In this document: one piece after another, positions 58,114 through 64,000 of the stretch | Layout of the letters: every line of letters begins with the position of its first letter | Numbering within the stretch: position 1 is the stretch's first letter | Assembly: GCF_026151655.1 (NCBI RefSeq) | Contig: NZ_JAMQPN010000002.1 | Coordinates: 558,001-622,000 of the forward strand | Source of the DNA: Leptospira soteropolitanensis | Lineage (GTDB): Bacteria; Spirochaetota; Leptospiria; Leptospirales; Leptospiraceae | DNA: 64,000 nt | Reading direction: 5' to 3' | Made by a program: the position numbers and the translations under genes | The notes under the pieces: generated by a model | What the model was told of the DNA's origin: nothing | Database searches by the model: none | The model's input: only the letters and a program-made list of their open reading frames with translations

Positions 58114-59022
58114 TTGAAAGAATCCGAAATTATACGAACTCTGTTTGGAACGACCCCGCCACCTGAGGATGATTGTTATTTTTTAGCCCCAAACCGGCTT
58201 GTGACAACTGATTCTTTATCAGAAGGTACCCACTTCCTTCACCAGTGGTCCTCTCCAAAAATATTGGCAAGAAAACTTGTCGAAGTGAATGTCTCAGACA
58301 TCACCTCTTCAGGCGGAAAGCCCAAAGAATGTTTCCTAAACCTGGGTTTATCTCCTCTTTCTCAGAAAAAAGAATGGGTTCGTAGTTTTTCCAAGGAATT
58401 ACGAAAATCCTTAGACCAATATGGAATGAAACTAGCGGGAGGCGACACCTTTTCCGCATCGAAAACCCAATTGGCGCTCACCGTTGTGGGTATAGTGGAT
58501 AAACCCTGGCTACGTTCTGGTGGCAAATTGGGAGATTACCTTTATCTCACGGGTACCTTGGGTCTAAGTCAATTGGGTTACCGAACCCTCAAAAAAAAAT
58601 CCAAAAACAAAGTTTACAAAGAAGCAGTGGAGCGCCATCTTTCTCCTAAATCTCGTTATGCGATCCTAAGCAATCTAAAAGATTTCAAAATCCATGCATG
58701 TATGGACATTACCGATGGACTCATCCAAGACAGTGAAAGATTAGCTAAAGCCTCCCAAGGTAAAATAAAAATCCAAATTGAATCCATTCCCCTCCATCCA
58801 TTGGCAGTCAAAGAACTTGGCATTGATTTATGTTTAGGATCTGGAGAAGAATTGGAACTTTTGTTTTTATCTCCAGAGATTTTGCCAACAGAACTTTCCG
58901 GAGTTCCGGTAACCATGATTGGAAAGTTAGAAAAAGGAAAGCCAGGGGTTCTATTTTTGAAAGATGGAAAAAACTATCTCCCCAAAACCAGAGGTTACCT
59001 TCACTTTTCAGAAGAGGAATAA
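58114..59022 (+). CDS. thiL: Thiamine-monophosphate kinase
   Basis: 302 residues; phosphorylates thiamine monophosphate to the diphosphate cofactor. Motifs: PPEDDCYFL, VTTDSLSEGTHF (metal and substrate), VNVSDITSSGGKPKECFLNLGL, LAGGDTFSA and MDITDGLIQDSERLA. The start is TTG at 58114 with GGATC upstream. The 3' end overlaps the convergent gene by 22 bp. Confidence 0.93.
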   Translation: MKESEIIRTLFGTTPPPEDDCYFLAPNRLVTTDSLSEGTHFLHQWSSPKILARKLVEVNVSDITSSGGKPKECFLNLGLSPLSQKKEWVRSFSKELRKSLDQYGMKLAGGDTFSASKTQLALTVVGIVDKPWLRSGGKLGDYLYLTGTLGLSQLGYRTLKKKSKNKVYKEAVERHLSPKSRYAILSNLKDFKIHACMDITDGLIQDSERLAKASQGKIKIQIESIPLHPLAVKELGIDLCLGSGEELELLFLSPEILPTELSGVPVTMIGKLEKGKPGVLFLKDGKNYLPKTRGYLHFSEEE

Positions 59023-60275
59023 GGAAGAAAAATCTTAAATTCAACTTTCGTTTCTTTTTCATCACTGGTATGGTCAATTAGATTTAACGCAGAGATAGAA
59101 CCACCAAAACGCAGAATGGTCTGCATCACAAAACTCAAACCGATACCAAAGTCCAGAGAACCATGTTTTTCATAAATGTTTTTGTTTAATCTAAAAAATG
59201 GTTCAAATATTAAATCCAAATACTCATTAGGAATTCCGTTTTTCACAAACTGCTCATCTCCTAAAGAATTCACAATCGATAAATATATACCGTCAGAATC
59301 TAAATTCAACATTGCATAAATTTTGCTTGAGCTTTGCGAAAACCGCATCGCATTTAGCAGAAGTTCATGTAGCACTTTGCGAAAAAAACTTTTGTTTAAT
59401 AATATCTTTTGCGATCCAAGGTCTTTAAATTTATATTCAGGTATTAATAATGTCTGGTTTCTTAATGCTAAAATAGAATTTAATTCTTCTTTCAGACTTA
59501 ACATTTCGTTAAAAATAACAAAAGGAGAAACAAGCTGCAATTCAATTCGATCAAAAATCACGTCCTCGATCTCAGTAAATCGATCTAATACCTTTTTTGA
59601 ATACAGAGCATTTTCTTCCAAAATACTAAGAATATCTGCATCTAAAATGACTCCCCCTCCATCCGCTTTTGGCATTGCTTTAATCAAATCAATGAGCTGC
59701 GTGAGTACTCCAAATCCCGCCCCTTGTGCTAAACTAGTTCGCAAACCATAAAACAGATTTTTGTGCATTTCTTGGGTGTTTAAATCTCCTTTTTTGATAC
59801 GACTATTTTTATAAGCGTACCAATCTAAGAGTTTCTCGAGCGATAAAATCTTTTCCCGTTCATACTCGGAGTATTCATAATCATTTTCTTTATTAGAAAG
59901 TTGATATTTAATTCTAGAAATGAGTTCATCAGGAATCATCGGTTTAATGATATATTCTTGTACATGTTCCTTCATCACTTCGATAATGAGTTTAGGATCT
60001 TCCGTTGATGTAATTACTACGATCGGAATGTGTTTGTTAATTTTTCGTATTTCTCTAACAAATTCCAACCCATTTCCATCTGGTAATTGAAGGTCGGTTA
60101 TAACTATGTTTTCCGTATGTAGGTGGTTTTCGGCGAAGTATTCTAAGGCAGATTTGATCTCCGCAAAACTAGTGACTTCCATTCCATGTTTTTGGAGTAA
60201 ACCACTATACAGTAACGATATAGTAGGATCATCTTCGAGGAGTAGAACTTTTGTTAAAGATTTCTGTTTTCCCAT
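59001..60275 (-). CDS. Receiver-HATPase protein without the phosphoacceptor His
   Basis: 424 residues, soluble. The N-terminal receiver domain has LEDDP, phosphoacceptor Asp61 (ITDLQLPDG) and the Lys in YIIKPM. The C-terminal half ends in a histidine-kinase type ATPase domain: N-box HELLLNAMRFS and G-box DFGIGLSF. Where the H-box should lie (about residue 177) the sequence reads FYGLRTSL, close to the usual SHELRTPL but with Tyr-Gly replacing His-Glu. So it cannot be a conventional His kinase; it might be regulatory, or a Ser-type anti-sigma kinase. It is downstream of pcnB, separated by a terminator. Confidence 0.82.
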   Translation of the reverse strand: MGKQKSLTKVLLLEDDPTISLLYSGLLQKHGMEVTSFAEIKSALEYFAENHLHTENIVITDLQLPDGNGLEFVREIRKINKHIPIVVITSTEDPKLIIEVMKEHVQEYIIKPMIPDELISRIKYQLSNKENDYEYSEYEREKILSLEKLLDWYAYKNSRIKKGDLNTQEMHKNLFYGLRTSLAQGAGFGVLTQLIDLIKAMPKADGGGVILDADILSILEENALYSKKVLDRFTEIEDVIFDRIELQLVSPFVIFNEMLSLKEELNSILALRNQTLLIPEYKFKDLGSQKILLNKSFFRKVLHELLLNAMRFSQSSSKIYAMLNLDSDGIYLSIVNSLGDEQFVKNGIPNEYLDLIFEPFFRLNKNIYEKHGSLDFGIGLSFVMQTILRFGGSISALNLIDHTSDEKETKVEFKIFLPYSSSEK

Positions 60276-60298
60276 CTTAAAATTCGACGAAAAAATAG

Positions 60299-60335
60299 AA
60301 AAAAAGGTAAGGATTTGAAATCCTTACCTTTTTTG
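60299..60335. terminator. Bidirectional terminator between pcnB and the receiver-HATPase gene
   Basis: AAGGTAAGGATTT and AAATCCTTACCTT form a nearly perfect palindrome with a single central base, with A and T runs on either side. It lies 5 bp after the pcnB stop, so it ends pcnB transcription on the minus strand. Confidence 0.82.
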
Positions 60336-60339
60336 ATGA

Positions 60340-61833
60340 CTAGGTATTTTCTGAATCTGATTCAGAATTCATAGAATCAACATTGGATCGAGGTTGGTCT
60401 TTCTCTAACTGATTTCCCTCTGCACTCATGTTCTGGTTTTGGTTTTGCGAGCCACCACCTCTTCTGTCCCTATGTTTCTTTCGGGGAGGGCGTTTTTTGT
60501 TCCCTTCTTTTTTACGGTTTTGTTGTCCGAACTGATGGCTATCAGGTTTCGGTCTTTGGCGTAAAGAAATTTCCCAAAAAAATGCTGTTTGCACTGCTGA
60601 TTCGTTTCCTTCCGAAATGGCCACGATTTTATAAACCATAAACGCATCATAGAAGTAGTCCTTCTTTTTAAAGAAAGAGTTTTGTCTTTCTTTTTCATCG
60701 TCAGTGACTTGGAAACGAGGTTGGCTGATAAAGATCTTTACCAAATTGTCTTGTTCCCGTTTAGGAATTCCCATCCGTTCAAAAACAGGTTGGAGATTTT
60801 CTTTGATGTTATGAGCTAAGTGTCCCCTATCATTTTCATACAAGTCTTTAACGATATCATAGAAAATTAACGAATAAAAAATCGCAGGTGTCATCTCTTC
60901 TCTTGCCGAGAGGAGTTTGTCAGTGACTGCGAGTCTTTTCCCAAGTGGTGTTTCCATAAAATGTTCACGCCACTCTGGATCGTTTTTCTTTAGTTTGTCA
61001 GCAGGTTCTTTAAATAAAACATCGAGTAGATGGTTTTCAGCTAACCCTTCAAAGATGATGGAAGTTTTCCAAGTACGGAACATTTTGTTGTACTCTTCGA
61101 GTAGTCTTGCTGTGGAAGATTTTTCGAGTTCCAAACGGTTCTTTTTAATCGCCAGTTTGGTTTTTTTCTCGATATCGAGTCCCAGTAAAACAGAAAACTT
61201 TACCGCTCGTAACATACGAACAGGATCTTCTTTAAAGGAAATATCTGGATCACCAATGACCCGAACAATTTTCTTTTGAATGTCTTCAAATCCCCCAACG
61301 TAATCCAGAATGGAATCGTTTTTAGGATCGTAAAACAAGGAGTTAATGGTAAAGTCGCGTCTTGCCGCGTCTTCCTTTGCTGTACCGAAGGAATTGTCCC
61401 GTTTGATGAGATAATCGTTATCTGCTTTGTGTTTTTCCAAACGATGTTCCGGTAGTGATCGGAACGTAGAGACTTCAATAATTTTGCCTTTAAAAATGAT
61501 ATGTACAATTTTAAATCGTTTACCGATGATTCGGCAGTTATTGAAGATCCTTTTGATTTGGTTTGGAGTCGCACTTGTGACTATATCAAAGTCTTTTGGG
61601 CGTTTGCCCATAAGCAGATCTCTGACCCCACCACCGACTAAATAGGCCTTGTAACGAAACTTGTTCAATCGATTGATGATTTTTATAGCATCTTCATCGA
61701 TATTGGCCCTGCGTATGGAATGGGATTCTCGATAGTATCTCTTTCCCTCGGGGTACATCAAAAAGGAATCGACAGAGTCGGCTTTCTTTCTGAAAAGAGA
61801 AGTGAGAAATTTAAACATATTGGATTCATCCAC
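60340..61833 (-). CDS. pcnB: Poly(A) polymerase (PcnB-type)
   Basis: 497 residues. The nucleotidyltransferase head has [23 protein letters not shown] (catalytic Asp pair) and [13 protein letters not shown], then [12 protein letters not shown], all close to E. coli PcnB rather than CCA-adding enzymes. The last 85 residues form a basic Arg/Lys/Gln-rich tail, probably RNA-binding. It adds 3' A-tails that promote RNA decay. The start is GTG 61833 (AGGGG just upstream) or ATG 61818. The divergent M23 gene starts 52 bp away. Confidence 0.9.
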   Translation of the reverse strand: MDESNMFKFLTSLFRKKADSVDSFLMYPEGKRYYRESHSIRRANIDEDAIKIINRLNKFRYKAYLVGGGVRDLLMGKRPKDFDIVTSATPNQIKRIFNNCRIIGKRFKIVHIIFKGKIIEVSTFRSLPEHRLEKHKADNDYLIKRDNSFGTAKEDAARRDFTINSLFYDPKNDSILDYVGGFEDIQKKIVRVIGDPDISFKEDPVRMLRAVKFSVLLGLDIEKKTKLAIKKNRLELEKSSTARLLEEYNKMFRTWKTSIIFEGLAENHLLDVLFKEPADKLKKNDPEWREHFMETPLGKRLAVTDKLLSAREEMTPAIFYSLIFYDIVKDLYENDRGHLAHNIKENLQPVFERMGIPKREQDNLVKIFISQPRFQVTDDEKERQNSFFKKKDYFYDAFMVYKIVAISEGNESAVQTAFFWEISLRQRPKPDSHQFGQQNRKKEGNKKRPPRKKHRDRRGGGSQNQNQNMSAEGNQLEKDQPRSNVDSMNSESDSENT

Positions 61834-61885
61834 TTTCCCCTGAAAAATGGCATGGGCAAGGAAAAAATTGGCTGAATAACGAACA

Positions 61886-62887
61886 TTGGCAGAAACTTAC
61901 GTCACAACCGCCTTTGAAAGGCTTCAAATTGCAAACTTACGCTGGAGAAAACGCCTCCAGAAGTGGATTTCCCGTAGCCGGGAAAAGGTGAGTTTTGTTC
62001 TCATCCCAAACGATGAAAAACCATTGGCACAGATCGAAATTTCTGTGGGAATGCTTGTTTTTTTATTCGGACTTTCCCTATCACTTGTCTTTCTTTCCTT
62101 TGGCCTTCTGTTTTATTTTTCCTTCCTTTTTGAACGGGATCATTCATTGGAGAAAAAAACAGAGACCCAATTAGTTTCCTTTTTGTTTTACGACCTACTT
62201 TCCAAGGATCTAAAAGAATCCGTGGAAGAACTAGAGTCCACTACAGAGTCTTTAAATTTACTTGCTTGGGAAGAAATCCCAGAAAAAGAAATGATCACCC
62301 AAGATTACCTCTTAAAAGAAGAGTTTCACAAAGATGCAAGTGAACTCGACTCAAACCTCTTGTTATTCCAACAAGTTGTTACCACCTACACTCAGTTTGG
62401 TGTTAAATTAGGCAATCTGGTCCCCAATTTCCAAAATGCCATTGATTATCTATCCATGCGTGAAAGTATTTTTTATTCCATGCCTAGAGGGCGCCCCTTA
62501 AAGCCTGGGGTGGGTGTTGTTACCTCCACCTTCGGGTATAGAAGCGATCCATTTGGAATTTTACCTGTGGGGGAATCCCACTCAGGGATTGACTTTGCCG
62601 CTGGAGAAGGAACTCCCATTTATGCGACTGGCCCTGGAATCATTGCTGTCGATACAGCTGTGGGTGGGCTTGGAAAATCAGTGCGAATCAATCATGAAAA
62701 TGGCTTTTTTACTTTGTATGGGCACTGCTCCCTCATTCTGGTGAATCCAGGAGACAGGGTCAAACGAGGAGATAAAATTGCCCTTGTGGGCCAAACGGGA
62801 AAAGCGACTGGTGCTCACGTTCACTATGAAGTGCGGATCGGGCTTGATGCTCCTCTTGATCCCGAAGAATATATTAACTTAGATTAA
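61886..62887 (+). CDS. Membrane-anchored M23 peptidoglycan endopeptidase
   Basis: 333 residues starting at a TTG. A long cytoplasmic N-terminus (about 50 residues, basic) is followed by one membrane segment ([25 protein letters not shown]), a periplasmic coiled stretch, and an M23 domain with zinc ligands in [10 protein letters not shown] and HVHYEVRIG, plus the typical FTLYGHCS. It should cleave peptide cross-links in the wall. No LysM is present. Divergent from pcnB by 52 bp; downstream is a 152-bp gap. Confidence 0.9.
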   Translation: MAETYVTTAFERLQIANLRWRKRLQKWISRSREKVSFVLIPNDEKPLAQIEISVGMLVFLFGLSLSLVFLSFGLLFYFSFLFERDHSLEKKTETQLVSFLFYDLLSKDLKESVEELESTTESLNLLAWEEIPEKEMITQDYLLKEEFHKDASELDSNLLLFQQVVTTYTQFGVKLGNLVPNFQNAIDYLSMRESIFYSMPRGRPLKPGVGVVTSTFGYRSDPFGILPVGESHSGIDFAAGEGTPIYATGPGIIAVDTAVGGLGKSVRINHENGFFTLYGHCSLILVNPGDRVKRGDKIALVGQTGKATGAHVHYEVRIGLDAPLDPEEYINLD

Positions 62888-63039
62888 TTATTTAACTAAC
62901 TAACGATAGGATTTGGATAGATCAAAAGATCCATCTTGGCTTTTAAAATTTTAACCATGTTTGGGTGGGATTGGTTCGAACCCTTGTTTGCTTGTAATTC
63001 AGGGACAAAGGCCGAACCAGTTCGAAATATTAATTCAAC
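62888..63039. other. Gap between the M23 gene and doxX
   Basis: No gene is seen. The two flanking genes converge here. A small TAGATC/GATC hairpin near 62930 and weak inverted copies of GGTTCG/CGAACC (around 62975 and 63010) are present, but no clear terminator. Confidence 0.4.
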
Positions 63040-63486
63040 TTAAAATTTTCCGATTAAATTAAAATCAACAGAATAAACACCAGCACCACCCACTACTAGA
63101 GCAATCAGAAGTCCTGCTGCGAGAATATGAAACTCATATCCTTCCCCTTTTTGGTTTCCATTCCAATTGATAAAAAAACCATTTTGTCTGTGAGCGATAT
63201 AAGCCGCACCAATCATAATGATGGCAATGGATGCCGCAGCAAACTTAGTCAAAAATCCCACGAGAAGTAAAACGGGTCCAAAGGATTCTCCAAGGATGAT
63301 AAGAACAGCAAGTAATCCAGGAAACTTCATCTGCCCTGTAAAAAATCCGTAAGTTCCTTTGAATCCGTAACCACCGAACCAACCGAGTAGTTTTTGGGCA
63401 CCGTGTGGGAAAATCACAACAAAAGCCGTGATGCGTAAGATGAGAGGAATGATATCCCCTGAAGTAGAAAATAGGTAATCGAACAT
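63040..63486 (-). CDS. DoxX-family membrane protein
   Basis: 148 residues with four membrane segments. Family motifs: LILRITAFVVIFPHGAQKLLGWFGGYGF, FPGLLAVLIILGESFGPVLLLVGFLTKF and the C-terminal LLIALVVGGAG. DoxX-type proteins are inner-membrane and often linked to redox or thiol stress, but this one's role is unknown. GGAGA precedes the start and a perfect 22-bp palindrome lies 25 bp upstream. Confidence 0.88.
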   Translation of the reverse strand: MFDYLFSTSGDIIPLILRITAFVVIFPHGAQKLLGWFGGYGFKGTYGFFTGQMKFPGLLAVLIILGESFGPVLLLVGFLTKFAAASIAIIMIGAAYIAHRQNGFFINWNGNQKGEGYEFHILAAGLLIALVVGGAGVYSVDFNLIGKF

Positions 63487-63510
63487 TTGGTTCTCCTTAA
63501 ATCGATATTA

Positions 63511-63532
63511 GATAGTTTAATATTAAACTATC
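63511..63532. promoter_or_regulatory. Perfect 22-bp palindrome, likely operator of doxX
   Basis: GATAGTTTAATATTAAACTATC is its own reverse complement. It lies 25 bp upstream of the doxX start, where the promoter should be. Fully symmetric 18-22-bp AT-rich sites are typical of dimeric MarR- or TetR-type repressors, but no regulator is encoded next to it. Confidence 0.7.
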
Positions 63533-63623
63533 CAGAGTCAAGGCAATTTTTTACTGAATTTCCAGGTTTCCTAAATTCTAAATTCTCCTTTCCCCTTTAA
63601 GCCTAAATTTTACCCTTTCCCCT

Positions 63624-64000
63624 ATGTTAGATCGAATTCCGATTCCGAATCCCTTTGGCTGGGAAGGTTTGTCCACTTTCAGCCTCCTTATGATGTTGGC
63701 CTTTCTTGTTGGTTCCTACCTTCTCCCGAAGGAATTAGAGCGAAAGAAATTGGATCCGAGCCACTCGGATTGGTTAATTTTTCTTGGGATTTTGGGCACT
63801 TTAGTGGGTGCCAAAATATTCTTTATTTTTGAAATTTGGGACCAAGTGTTTATTGATGTCCCAGGATATGATGGAAAGTATTCTTATCCTTTGACACATT
63901 GGAATGGATTTCCTGGACACCCAGGACTCTGGTCTTCCCTTTTTAGCGGCGGAGGCCTTGTATTCTTTGGGGGGCTCCTTTTTGGATGGCTCTTCATCAC
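63624..64000 (+). CDS. lgt: Prolipoprotein diacylglyceryl transferase (3' end outside window)
   Basis: 125 codons from the ATG at 63624 run to the window end, with no stop. The sequence begins with a cytoplasmic/membrane stretch [37 protein letters not shown] and shows the Lgt pattern [21 protein letters not shown], where the SGGG-like turn lies at the active site. Lgt attaches diacylglycerol to lipoprotein Cys at the inner membrane. Divergent from doxX. Confidence 0.85.
   Translation, partial: MLDRIPIPNPFGWEGLSTFSLLMMLAFLVGSYLLPKELERKKLDPSHSDWLIFLGILGTLVGAKIFFIFEIWDQVFIDVPGYDGKYSYPLTHWNGFPGHPGLWSSLFSGGGLVFFGGLLFGWLFI

Noticed and set aside
60299..60335. Near-perfect palindrome as an operator or attachment site
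   Set aside because: Its A/T-run flanks and position right after pcnB fit a terminator better.
60340..61833. CCA-adding enzyme instead of poly(A) polymerase
   Set aside because: The [13 protein letters not shown] and [12 protein letters not shown] segments and the basic tail match PcnB-type polymerases more closely.
1..64000. CRISPR array, prophage, or rRNA operon
   Set aside because: No regularly spaced repeats, no phage structural genes and no rRNA sequence were seen.

Overview
The window reads as a chromosomal segment of a Leptospira-type spirochaete. The evidence is the mix and order of genes: a bactofilin beside a LysM/M23 peptidase, a small 8-Cys exported protein, a DUF115 protein, PilZ and STAS proteins, GAF/SpoIIE signalling, frequent TTG start codons and loose lipoprotein-type signals. 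The moderate GC content would suit the saprophytic clade better than the low-GC pathogens, but this is an impression, not a calculation. Most of the window is housekeeping DNA with tight gene spacing. The only clear accessory patch is the first 1.75 kb.

Left end (1-1740): a truncated MNT-type nucleotidyltransferase (likely antitoxin of a HEPN/MNT pair), a gene-poor stretch with inverted repeats, and an IS1595/ISXO2-like transposase whose reading frame runs antisense through a tRNA-Leu(UAG) gene. Next (1855-7050): two overlapping cyclic-nucleotide-binding proteins, a membrane protein with tandem PilZ domains, ispD-lysA on the minus strand, and a zinc-dependent phospholipase C-like protein. An envelope and shape block follows (7078-12354): class A PBP, bactofilin, LysM/M23 endopeptidase and a DUF900 hydrolase. 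Then come an AraC regulator, an Mpo1-like membrane protein, malQ and fbaB (carbohydrate metabolism), and an OmpR-type two-component pair.

Middle (18.5-34.3 kb): an exported helical protein of unknown function, a PAS-GAF-SpoIIE phosphatase, glnA behind a convincing sigma-54 promoter, tRNA-Met with an 8-Cys protein, an SMC protein that seems to lack a hinge, a DUF115 protein, and the minus-strand run [1012-aa AAA/AAA/VWA protein - our numbering 34282 to 31244] - smpB - der - plsY - hypothetical. The AAA/AAA/VWA protein resembles a miniature midasin, and its neighbours are ribosome-related; this is the most intriguing candidate in the window.

Right half (34.3-64 kb): an aminotransferase, prepilin peptidase and pdxH on the plus strand; ribBA; STAS; and a long co-directional minus-strand run from alaS to ribE: alaS, yajQ, terminator, ftsK, lolA, rodZ-like, rimO, pgsA, trpD, yajC, an unknown membrane protein, secD, secF, ribD, ribE. 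Together these link chromosome partitioning, lipoprotein transport, phospholipid synthesis, Sec export and flavin synthesis. Beyond alaS are an MFS transporter, rpsI-rplM, thiL, a REC-HATPase protein without a phosphoacceptor His, pcnB, a second M23 peptidase, doxX with a perfect 22-bp palindrome in its promoter region, and the beginning of lgt cut by the window end.

All functional calls come from motif recognition by eye; no database search was run.
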